64,000 bases of DNA, taken from Bugula neritina (taxonomy: Eukaryota > Bryozoa > Gymnolaemata > Cheilostomatida > Bugulidae). The notes beneath the pieces were generated by a model. That model ran no database searches and was not told the DNA's origin. It worked only from the letters and a program-made list of their open reading frames with translations. The position numbers and the translations under genes were made by a program. Position 1 is the stretch's first letter. The number at the start of each line of letters is the position of its first letter. The DNA is taken from contig OZ037767.1 of assembly GCA_964035545.1 (NCBI GenBank), forward strand, positions 11,327,081 to 11,391,080, read 5' to 3'. Positions 13,401-64,000 of this stretch are shown here, piece by piece.

Positions 13401-13863
13401 CCGAGCCATCTCATTGGCTGAAATTTTGGCTGCTTTTTGATAACTCATGTTGATCATCTAGTGAGAGGCAAGTACTCAGACTATAAAATACTTTGGCTAT
13501 AAAATATCCATACACAAACTTGCAGGTACTAAATAAAGCATATGTACACATAGGGCATAGGCTGTGCCAGCAACACTATGAAAAAGTGCATAATATTAAA
13601 AATCCCAAACGGTGTTATTGTTTTGCAAAGATGTGCTGTGATTGGCTTACTCATGTGTAACTGGCAAACCAGAAAACATATTTTATCAAAGAGATTTTGA
13701 AATCCGGCTATTCACAACTTATAGGCAGCTAGAATTTCTAAAATTTAATTTTATTAGTAAAGATGTAAACTGACTGCTCTCTACAAATAAAATACGTATT
13801 ATGAAAGGTATTAACCCCATCTTAATTGAAGACGTCAGAGCAGAAAACTCCTGAGTGGATTCA

Positions 13864-13926
13864 CAGCAGCACTAATTGCATGCTGTGTATACTTGATTGG
13901 TAATACAGAGCAATTAGTGCCAGCTG
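13864..13926. other. Short pre-miRNA-like hairpin
   Basis: CAGCAGCACTAATTGC and GCAATTAGTGCCAGCTG pair across a short loop. With small bulges the stem extends to about 26 bp (…ATGCTGTGTAT against TAATACAGA…). The shape resembles a miRNA precursor, but I do not recognise a known seed, so an ordinary inverted repeat is equally possible. Confidence 0.25.
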
Positions 13927-15149
13927 GGAAGAGTTGTTCAAGTAGTTCTATTCTTATATATCATTATCTACAGTATACATTATATTATGTTATTATATAG
14001 TGAATATTACATGTTATTACATTATATATATACTTAATGTTTTATTATATAATGCTATGTTATATTTATATGTTGCATTATATTACATATATATGATATT
14101 ACAACGTTTTATATTGTCTTGTTTTGGGCTGTACTATGTTGTATACTTTATATTATATTATATCATGATATATTATGATATATCATAATAGATTAGATCA
14201 TAATATTGATCAGTTTAAAGAGAGTAGCATTGTTTGTTGATGAATTTTAGTTGATTTAAATTTATAATCTTTTTTAAAAAGAGAACTATGGCTAACGTTA
14301 ATATAACTTTTACATGCAGTGTTCTATATCTGCCAACACAACAAACTATACTCATAAAGGATATTCTGTATTACTTATATGTTATTGCAATCAACCCTAA
14401 GGCCTAATATGTTATATATAACATTTAAAAAGAACAGCATGCAATTACTTCGTTTAATTAAGTATTTAACAAGTGTTTATTTTTTTGTATATTGTACTGT
14501 TGCATCTTTTAGGTTGTTTTACACATACATGCATATATAAAGATATATTGTAATACTGAGATGGTGATAATATAATTTTTAGAGCTGACTATGAATTAAG
14601 AAGAAAATAGAATATAAAATCTATTTATGTCACATTATTATTCATTAAGTTGACAATTGTTTTGCCATGTTATACTATATTAGTTATTATGATATAAACA
14701 ATATTATATTAATAATTCATACATCTATATTCTACTTAATCAATATTAAAAAGAATGTTTCTTTTTGAAAATTGTAAGTTATATTTTTTAACATTTATAC
14801 AGTAGCATTACAAGTTTGAAAAAATTATTTATCTATTTATAGAAATGTTTGAAGTTATACACTGCAGTAATTATACACTCGCAGTAAATCCTAACAATGT
14901 ACAACTCGGGTTTGTTGAGGAATGTATTAGTTTGGATAGTCTTGGCACATATTGCTTTATTATTGAATGTTTAAAGTGTTGAAAGCTGCTATTGTTGAGT
15001 ACAAAGTTGTGGGCGTTTGTTTGCATTGAGAAGTTAAATGGCAGCTCATTGTTAATTAGTTGGACACAAGATGGAGTGTAATATTATTAAGCTGAAGAAA
15101 TGGAGGAGCACAATTCTTATATACCTTTTTCTTCTTGACTTTTCGAGCA

Positions 15150-15390
15150 CAGGTAGGGGCACATTTGCAGGCCAATATAATAGGTACAGATAGAGCAATA
15201 GGTATAATAGGTACAGGTAGGGGTTGAGTCAGAGGGTAGAAACATGTATAGGTGTAATAGGCACAGGTAAGGGTACAGGTAAGGGTAATTGTAGGGGTAC
15301 AGATATAATAGACACAGGTAAAGGTACAGGCATGGGACATAATTATGTAGAAGTACAGGTATAATAAGTACATGAAAGGATACAGGTAGA
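15150..15390 (+). repeat. Degenerate GGTACAGGTA-type minisatellite
   Basis: Imperfect reiteration of GGTACAGGTA, AATAGGTACAGG and AAGGGTACAGG units over about 240 bp. The antisense frames here (Tyr/Leu/Cys-rich) are by-products of the repeat. Confidence 0.7.
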
Positions 15391-16137
15391 GACAAAAGAC
15401 TCTTACATAAATGATAAAGGCATGCAAGCAGTAGCTTTAAACATAATAAGTTTAACTGACAATTATGTTTTATTATTATTGTAATGCAGCTTTTCAATAA
15501 AATTGATTTTTCAATGTAATGTATAGAATAAGTTTGAAATACTTTTGTATCATATTATACATTATATCATGTAAAATATTGTAATGTAAACTGTGTTTGT
15601 TGTGCAATTAGCTACTGTGTGATACATGAGCATTTTATGTGAATGATCTCTAATTTTAAACTTTTGGGTGGTTAAGTTTAATTAAATCCCCACGCAGGAG
15701 AGATGTTTGCTATTATTTGCAGTTATATAAGCATTGAATCACTATAACTATAAGGAAGTTTTAGATTATTAGTTATAAGTATTATATAGTCGAACTTAGA
15801 TTACAGATCTATTCTTACTAAACATGCATGGTTTAATATGTTAAATTCCATGATGTCAATTACAAATTTCGGTGGTTGATGGTACATTCTGGACCTTCTC
15901 AGTTATAAGTGTAAATGCAAATTTTACTCTAATAAAAGTAAAACCTGAAATGGCCTATAAATTGAACTATGTCATCCTTCTGAAATATAAACAAATAAAA
16001 CAGGTTTTCTGAAAAAGAAGACAACTCACTATAGCAAAAAGCTGCAATAAGCTTTTATTACAAAATTTAAATGCAATAGGATTTAACTAATACAGATGTC
16101 CTTTTGTATAATAATATAATGCTTAGTGACATGAGAT

Positions 16138-30469
<14,332 letters not shown>

Positions 30470-31719
30470 ACTAATTAACATTCATAGCAAAGCAGCCATG
30501 AACTGAGCTCATATTAGACTAATATTTGTACGCAATCTGCTACACTGATCTGCTTAGCGAAGAAAGCAAACTATTCATCTTATGTTTTACAAGTTACAAA
30601 TGTCTAACTCTTATTTTTCTCAGTTTTAATCAGCAAAGTTATAATACGCATAACACTATGCAAAAGTAGTTTTTGTGTAGAGTTCACTTGCACCTTCTTG
30701 TAATCGATTTGATTTAGTTTTACTCAACCTAATTTTAGTGTGTAAATATTTTTTGCTGTAAACACATCATATATGCTCCCCCTTTAGTTTTATTTTACAT
30801 ATGGTGTTTTTAGTGGTTTTATTTTAAATATAAGAGATGATCGTAATCAGAAAAAAATCTTATTACTTTGATTTTCACTCTGCATGATCTTCAATTATAA
30901 ACACTGTATATTAACCAAGTAAACTTTATATAGTATAAAGTTTATGTAATCAGCAAAGCATCACTTAGCAATAGAATTTGATGTATTCAAAACAACCATC
31001 CTTGTCCAAAGTAATTGTTCATAAATAACAGTTTGTTTATTGCCATAAAACATGATTTGGTGTCATACAAGTATAGTAAAGGTTCAACACCATATGTGAC
31101 AAAGGAAGGCTGTCTTACCCAATAATATCATTTAAAATGTTATTTGTAGCATGTGGCAGTCAGTTAAAAGCTGTTTTATTTTCATTTTAATTACATACTA
31201 ATAGAAACACATCTTTTATATAATATTTCTATCAAAAATCAGGAACAGATCTCAAAATTTTGAGGATTCTTGTAAAAGTTAGATAAGTTTATTATATTGG
31301 AACAAAGTTGACATTTGAAAGAAATATTTTTTACGAAAAATGAAGTTTACATTATCTTATTTTAAATTGATAGCATAGTTTATCATTTCTCCACATGGAG
31401 TAATGCAATATAAATTCACAGCTTAACATTGAGACTCGGCCTATACACTAAACATAGTACTAAATGTGGAATTAGTATAACTAGCAGGACAGTAATACTA
31501 AACGTATAATATTTTAATGCATATACAAACGCTTACTATATTTCTTGTTAAACTATATTATTTCACTTATTTAAAAAAAACATCACTTTTAATTTTGCAG
31601 CTGATTCTTTAAAAACTGCATGATACAGCAGCTGGTTTGATAGTTCCGGATGTACCAATACTTAGATATTAAATCTTTGTACTATTAGCAGAAATATTGT
31701 TTAGTCTACATCAAAACTC
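30470..31719. other. Shared 3' flank between convergent ADAM-like and MAM genes
   Basis: AT-rich sequence with no supported exon. It must hold the 3' ends of both transcripts. I found no unambiguous AATAAA close to either stop codon. Confidence 0.5.
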
Positions 31720-34700
31720 TTACATAAAGTGATAAAGTACGAGAAACATGAAACTGATATTGAAGATGTTGCCAGCTTTACTAAATGCATGCAGATCAAT
31801 ATTGTCTGCTATTTCTTCAAGTCCAGCTTCTGTATTTGTGGCATCTTCAAAATCAACAGTGGTTTTAGTATCAGCTCTGGTATTTGTCGCATCCTTAGAA
31901 TCAACAGTGGATTCAGTGTCAGTTGTTGTAACAATTGGCTCTGCTGTTGTCTGGTAACATCCCTTGATACTAATATCATCGAGAGCGAAGTACCCTAATG
32001 CATCCGAATCTCTTTCACCAACAAACAGCAGCTGTAAGAGAATGACAATCAGCTAGGAGGCATAGGGCTATGGTTATTTAAGGTGGCTCTTGAAAACTAG
32101 CATGTACCACTAACACTGTAAACTGACATCACAGAAGTACTTAAGCAATTGTTTTCCTTTTCATGGACAATAATACTTACTCTGGTTAGATGGCTGACAA
32201 TGATAACCTCACTAACTTTAGACCATTTGTTCTGGTTGCTTGTGTCAACTGCCCACAATGCATCATCATATCCTTCCTGCATTAATTTCAAGTTTGTCCC
32301 ATCGCTAGAACCATGTGAGTAGTACCAAAACTCTACAATAATGCAGCCACTGGTTGGCCAAAACCATGCGGAAGCCAATATACTTCGAACATTAGGCTAA
32401 AATAGAAATAATACATGTGCATGTGCGTGGGCATATGTAAATAAGAAAATAAATAAATAAAAAGATAAATGGATACTTCTTGTTTGATTTCTCTCAAATT
32501 ATTATAACAGCAAGCAAATAAATACCATATAAGCAATTAACTCATTATGGCGCAATTATTCTATAAGCAAGAGTTTTGAAAACACTACAATGTCACATTC
32601 TAGCCTATTGATGAACTAACCAACATTCCATGTAACAGTGTTCAATTATACAATACGCATTTGGAACCCTTCCCTTTTGCACCCTACACACTTTTCAAGG
32701 AACTTTTTACATGGTGTATAAAAGCTTTAATTTTTAATTCAATAATATAAAATATATCACTGCCAGACTTATTTTAGACTCACAATTGAAGAGTTTAGCG
32801 TCTCTGTAAAGATGTAGCGTCTTTCATCTGCTCCAGAAGTATGATCAACTGATGGCTCAGCAGACATTAGAGTACTTTCAAGGTCTGCTGTTCCTTGTCC
32901 CAGTAGCCAATCAGATTGCGACTTGTAGTAGGAGCTGTCAAACCCACACAGACTGTTGTTCTGAAACCAGTAATAGTAGACTGTAATAGTACACCAGAAA
33001 TAATAAACTGATATTTTGTGATAAGAGTTGTATTTAAGCTTTGTTGTACTTCGATGACAACATATTCTCTGTCTTCTATTGTGCTTTAATGTCAACTTAA
33101 TGATAATAAGTATAGAAAACAACTGAGTTGATAAACACAAGGTCAGTGATTTGAATCTTAGGAAAGGCCTTTGATGATGTTAGAAAAGGGTTAAATCATA
33201 ACTGCTCTTTTGCCACAATAGAAAGCAAGTTTAACAAACCCTTTCTATAAGGGTGATTTCTCACTAGGATTGCAACTATAAACTTATAATTTTACTGAAA
33301 CTTGAAGCTTACTTCAAAAGTGCACATCTGTGGAAGACCATAAGACTGAGCCAATGTTGGTGAGGGTTTCGCGTTTCCTTTTCTAACCAATATTATTTCA
33401 TCTATGGCTATATCTCCTTGAGGGCCAGTCCCTATTTCTGTCTCAAACACGATCTAATTGAATGTGCAAACATCTGATTACAAGTATTTATTAGTAGCTA
33501 GCACTGGTTCTAATTTTATTGGTGTTTTGCTTATGCAATGTGTAAGCATCATCAAAACCATTAAGTCTCAAATAAGGCAATAAATATGACAGTACAGTAA
33601 ATATCTTTACAGCTAAAAAGCAACTGAAACAATGGCTGAATGCAAAAAGTTATAATATAACTACATAACTATGGTCAAAGTTAAGCTGATATGTCTTTCT
33701 AAATTGGCGGTTAAGGAAGAGTACCTTGATTACGTCAAACACGAAAGCTTCAAGCTGTAGACATTTTTTTTACTAATAATCAAACTTTACCTGGAATGCT
33801 TTCTCATCATGTACATCTATTATAACACTCTCCCAGCTATCTGAAGTAGAGTTAAATCTTCCGGAAAAGTGCCACACTCTTCTGTAGTAGAGAGAATTTT
33901 CAGCTAAGACATAGACAGTCAATGTCCCTATATCTCTCCCTTTAGCATGGTAATAAAACTCCAGACTAAATGTGCCTCCTTGTAAAAATGGGGTTAGGAA
34001 TCTAGCTCTATCATTTGTAACCTGCAATAATATTACAAGTTGGTCGTCATATGTTTCTCTGTTTCACAATATGCTATAAGTTATATCTTTACGGGCTAGT
34101 AACTCCATTAAAATAAATAAACATAAAACTCTTTTTGGTTGCTACTTTATTATACGTACCTAAATAAACATATGTTGTATATTACTTTTATTTAGTATTA
34201 GCCTGCATATACACGACTTTCAATTTTGTTACGTATTATGGTGACATGTGACATGTCATTTTAGAGCAATAATACAATAGTTCTTTACATTAATTATTCA
34301 TCTTATTATACTATATATGAATAATGCCACGCTCCCTATCATGCATTTATGTACAATGCAGACGCAATAGGAATTTCCAGATTATTGTTTTAACTTATCT
34401 AGATTAGCTAGAAATAATAATAAATTTTATATCATTATTATAAAATTTACAGTCTATTGCAGTAAACTATAAAGTTCTTATAGTTATAACTTTTTAAAAA
34501 TTTCCATTGTCTAAAAACATATAGTGCTGTCTTTATTAAAGTTGATTGTAGAGCTGTGCGGTGCGTGAGGACTTGGTTAAAGAACTTATTACTTTGGCTC
34601 AAAGGATCATGGAAGTGAAAAGTGACCAAAGTAATAAGTTCCATATGATCAAATCCTTATATACCACACAGTTCTACAACCAACTCTAATAGAAACATCA

Positions 34701-36064
34701 CAATGTTTTTAGACAATGAATATTCTTAAAAAGTCAGCACACTGTATACTAAGTGACATCGTTTAAGCGCATTTTACTGATATGCTTATAGCAAGTTCCT
34801 CACCGCTGGCTCTGAGCTGTCTACATACAAGTAGTATCCCTTTATGAAGCCTGAGACAGCATCATCAGCTGGACCAGTGTTATCTGTGTCTGTTGGACCA
34901 CTCCCTAATGTCCAATGATTTGCTCGATCTTTAGGGTGTGCATCCTCCTCCGTCTTGGAACACATGTCATTTTTTCCGAATTGACAAACAAAATAATCTA
35001 GACCTACAAATAAATACTATTGTTGATTTTAAAAAAAGATAGTCATTCGAATTTTAATTAATTATGCTAATTATGTTTTGCAAGTAGTGCTAAATATTTT
35101 TGAGTGTAGCAACAAGCAGGTTGATTTACTTTTTACTCAGTGTATATATACTCGTACTTATAAAAGTAACTAGTAAGTCAATAAATTTTAGTTGTAAAAA
35201 ATTTGAGTTTTGTTTGTATTGCAAGCACATGGGTTAAACTCAGTAAAAGCTACACGAGGTCTAGTTAAAAACTATTCTGTTATAATAAGGCTTTCTTGGA
35301 GTAAGCATATTATGATCTTTTAAAATTGTGATTTAAGATATTTGCAGGTTTTTATTTTCTTTGTCAAAGAAATTATGTTAAGAAAATCATACAAAATTTA
35401 CAAAATTTACAAAACAGTTGAATAACTGGCCATAAACTCAATTACTCACTAAAATAATGTACACATAAGCTATTGATAGCCTATATTTGCCGGGGAGAAT
35501 AACCCTGGCTGTTTGCCAAAATTTGAATAAACGTATATGTTAGCTTTTTGCAGCTTGTTCAGCTATGTTTTTAGCTTTTTGTTATGTTATTTTTTAATGT
35601 ATTATAAGTGTTAGTAGTTCACTTGCCAGGAGGACATTCTAAAGAGCTGCCTGATGTTTGTAAGTGGCATTATAATGTTGAAGTTTTCGTTTTTTGTTGA
35701 TAATAATTGAAAGTTATTTATGTATGTATTTTTGTGCAAGATGCAACAATTTTTGATATTTTGGGAGAGTACGAGACAATAACTTCTAAGATTCAGAATG
35801 TTGCTGATCCATGCTTGTTGCTATCCTACTCACTAAGTATAATAATGTATAACAAAAAATTTCATTCATAACAATGTTATAATTTATTAGTTTTACTATT
35901 TGTTTCTAGGCTACTCTAACAAATTGGAATTATTTATATTAATATAATTAAAAGCATTAAAGTAATAAATTGTGTTATAATTAAAACAAACCAGAAGCTG
36001 CTGTTGGTGTAAGAAGGTTCAGAATTGCCAGCAATATCTGACAAACCGTCGAACTTAGCAACAT
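31720..36064 (-). CDS. Secreted, probably GPI-anchored protein with two MAM domains, 7 exons
   Basis: Minus-strand exons 36064-35992, 35003-34804, 34021-33791, 33453-33313, 32960-32784, 32396-32181 and 32031-31720 join with matching phases to 449 aa. Residues 1 to about 22 form a signal peptide (MLLSSTVCQILLAILNLL). MAM1 (about 25-205) shows CQF..NDMC, NHWT.GSGPT and GDIAIDEI. MAM2 (about 211-371) starts MCTFENNSLCGF and ends ALDDISIKGC. A Thr/Asp-rich linker with two similar blocks (STVDSKDATNT, TTVDFEDATNT) follows. The protein ends in a short hydrophobic stretch (about 433-449) after SKAGN, which fits a GPI-addition signal better than a TM helix with tail. MAM domains mediate adhesion and homotypic binding in surface proteins and are also found in meprins and receptor phosphatases. 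No catalytic domain is present. The gene is convergent with the ADAM-like gene. Confidence 0.88.
34489..34735. repeat. 247-bp near-perfect palindrome (MITE-like hairpin)
   Basis: Arms of about 110 bp pair along their length: ACTTTTTAAAAATTTCCATT against AATGAATATTCTTAAAAAGT at the outside, GTTGATTGTAGAGCTGTG against CACAGTTCTACAACCAAC in the middle, and AACTTATTACTTTGG against CCAAAGTAATAAGTT next to a loop of about 27 bp. It lies in intron 2 of the MAM gene. No protein is encoded. A MITE or a local inverted duplication is likely. Confidence 0.8.
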
Positions 36065-36384
36065 TTTGACTTTCAGATCTGTTAAGCGGGAAATACAATC
36101 ATTTTGAGAATTTGCAAGCAAAACTAAGACTCAGTAAAATAAAAACCATTAGTTGATAAATCTTAATAATGTAATAGTTTTCGAATTTCTCAAATTTTAC
36201 ACATTTTAGTGGAAGTGTAAATGAAACCATAATTATACTAAATTTGGGTTATGTTTTATATATAAGCTTAAATTAAGAGCCTAGTGTAAACTTAAGCTGG
36301 TTATTTCTTGTGTTCATGTGTGTTAGTGTTGGTTTTGGTGTTGGTTTTGGTTTTGGTGTGTGTGTGTGTGTGTGTGTGTGGGTG

Positions 36385-36415
<31 letters not shown>

Positions 36416-36449
36416 GTGTGTGGTGTGTGGTGTGTGGTGTGTGGTGTGT

Positions 36450-36511
<62 letters not shown>

Positions 36512-37395
36512 AGCACACACATAAACTACTCCTTCCCTATAATTTATACAGTTATGCATGAGAACTGCATAGTCTCTTTACATGGAAAGAAAAATAACAA
36601 GGGGGGGGGAAATTATAGATTGTGAATTTTAGAGTACCAGCTTCAAAGTGGAAGTTGATACTTTAGTTTCATAATATTATAGATAATTTCTATGGATGAT
36701 GCCATTACATTTGACTGCTGACAACTCAATATTTCTCTGTAAGTCACTATGGGCAGAGGCTTGTTAAATATTTTATAATTATAGAAACTCAGTATGTATT
36801 TCTGCAATATTATAGGAACATAAATATTTTGCCGATTCATGGCAAAATCTTCTCTGTTTAGTAAGAATAATGTAATACCTGGACATAAAGAGTCAAAGCC
36901 AACAATGAGCAGGATATGTACCAAAATACTTTAAAAGTATTAGAGTCAAAGTTTGAATCGACACAGTTTGCAGATTATATTGAAATTGTTTACTTAATTA
37001 TTGCTACAATGACAAAAAGCCTGCAACAAGTTAAGGTTTTTAAAAAAAAAATCACTAATAGTTTTAATTTAAGATGATTTACCAAATATTAGTTAAATGA
37101 TTATTAAAAAGTTGGCTTTAGGCAATACAATCTATTTGAACAAAATCAGAAAGATGGAATTATTTTCAGGTATTAATTTGGTATTGAAGATATAAAATAT
37201 GATAATATATAATATGCATTATATTACATTTTTAGTTTGTCATTGTGTTAAACAAAGAACAGCAAATAACATTGTGCATGTTGCTTGAGGCAAGATATAA
37301 TTATATCTAACCAACTCAAGTATTGCTAACATTTATATATGAACCAACTCAGTTGATAAAACTGATATATAAAGCAAGGAGCTATAAAATTAAGA
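36065..37395. other. Intergenic between divergent MAM and LamG-like genes
   Basis: A 1.3-kb region holding the presumed promoters of both genes and a (GT)n tract. No exon was found. The short antisense frame at 36643-36924 has no domain and no splice partner. Confidence 0.5.
36341..36510 (+). repeat. GT-rich microsatellite with GTGTGG heptamer-like core
   Basis: (GGTTTT)/(GGTGTT) units pass into (GT)n, then about seven GTGTGTG units, then (GT)n again. It sits about 280 bp upstream of the MAM gene start, within the bidirectional promoter region. Confidence 0.95.
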
Positions 37396-63160
<25,765 letters not shown>

Positions 63161-64000
63161 CACACTAGAGTTGTCTTCTCCCGGGGAAAACCAGTTCAAA
63201 TGCACAATAAAGAATGTTACTCCAGCTCCTTTAATTTTTTGGAAGGTATGTTTTCACCAGCATTTCAAAATTGGTACAGGTTTATATTATTACAAATTAA
63301 GAGAACTCAACTTAGAATATCTTTTATTCTAAAGACTTCCAATGCACATTGTCACTTAGTTTACTAGTCAAAATTATCATCTGATAATTACCTTCTTAGT
63401 GTATTTTTAGACTTTAATAATTCTTACAGGTATATGGTTGGTTACCATTCACTGGTAGAATAGGTTGTTAAAGTCGGCTAATTGGAATTGTTTTCTATTA
63501 AGGCAAAAGAGTAATTCTGACCAAATACTCTTTGTAACATGTATCACTAATGGCCTTTACTGGGATTAAAACTGTCATCCCATGTTTACTAAGCAAGTGC
63601 CTTAACTACTATAGACCACAGCTACTTCCTATTTTAACGCTTGATTCAAGTGAAAGCTTTGTAACTTATGTTTGGTCTCATGAATTTCAGTAGAGCCAAG
63701 AAATATTGTTCAACTGAATTGAATTAACTGAACTTTATTTTTTCAGAAAAATATAGGTAGTGAAAAATATTTTTTGCAATAAACACCAAAAAATCAATAT
63801 TAATCACAGATAGAAAGTTAAAAAACGTAGTAGATTTTATATAATTGCAGTAAATAAACAGTTCTTCCACCTATGAACTCCATAATCTCCAATATGAATT
63901 GAGAATAATAGTTAGTGTAGTAACTTGATTTCTTTTGTTACATATTTTATTTACATCATAGGTTTTAATTCTGATTTTTTTATGACTGCACCTTTTCTTT
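63161..64000. other. 3' flank of the LamG-like gene, no gene seen
   Basis: AATAAA at 63206-63211 may end the LamG-like transcript if the last exon at 63129-63160 is right. The rest is AT-rich with no supported exon. Confidence 0.45.

Larger units (their letters stand above)
10424..16137. other. 5.7-kb intergenic region
   Basis: AT-rich sequence between divergent genes, so promoters of both should lie here. I saw no convincing exon. It contains a short (CCAG)n tract near 11700-11750, a 62-nt hairpin at 13864-13926 and a degenerate minisatellite at about 15150-15390. Short frames at 12454-12654 and 13250-13453 lack domains and splice support. Confidence 0.5.

Noticed and set aside
12454-13453. 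Two 66-67 codon frames in the intergenic region
   Set aside because: No domain, no splice partners and no codon or composition signal distinguishing them from surrounding sequence.

Overview
The window reads as nuclear DNA of a marine-type invertebrate. It is AT-rich and intron-rich, with GT-AG introns, metazoan extracellular domains (M12B metalloprotease, SEA, calcium-binding EGF, MAM, LamG-like), Ty3/gypsy and non-LTR retroelements, and very many microsatellites. A lophotrochozoan (bryozoan, mollusc, annelid) is my best guess. That is an inference from gene style, not a diagnosis.

I rebuilt five spliced genes by hand, checking that every exon keeps frame and phase. (1) A centrin-3 orthologue, 646-6483 (+), 6 exons, 174 aa. 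(2) An unrecognised multi-pass membrane protein, 8377-10423 (-), 3 exons, 304 aa. (3) A type I membrane ADAM-like metalloprotease, 16138-30469 (+), 17 exons, about 1084 aa, with prodomain, furin site, active M12B protease, ADAM cysteine-rich domain, two Cys-rich modules, a mucin-like 24-bp VNTR, SEA, EGF-Ca, TM helix and short tail. (4) A MAM-MAM protein with signal peptide and GPI-like C-terminus, 31720-36064 (-), 7 exons, 449 aa. (5) A secreted or surface protein with a LamG/pentraxin-like region, 37396 to 61440 and perhaps 63160 (+), 10-11 exons, whose introns carry the transposons. Genes 3-5 are neighbours and all enter the secretory pathway, so 16-63 kb forms a small cell-surface/extracellular-matrix neighbourhood.

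Mobile DNA: centrin intron 3 holds a 2.9-kb foldback-like inverted repeat and a 0.74-kb 18-bp minisatellite with higher-order structure. Intron 7 of gene 5 holds a structurally intact Ty3/gypsy element (43079-47922, identical 334-bp LTRs, 5-bp target duplication, one uninterrupted 1317-codon gag-pol frame) and a decayed LINE fragment. Intron 8 of gene 5 (10.2 kb) holds an old, internally deleted second Ty3-like element. Its 3' LTR is broken twice: by a 905-bp unknown insert and by a 3.66-kb antisense LINE. Intron 10 holds a third LINE 3' end with a (GA)n tract.

The most novel item is the ADAM-mucin-SEA-EGF-TM gene, whose sequence predicts both furin activation and SEA-type self-cleavage. The foldback element, the higher-order minisatellite, a 247-bp palindrome in a MAM intron and the very young retroelement are the other main items.
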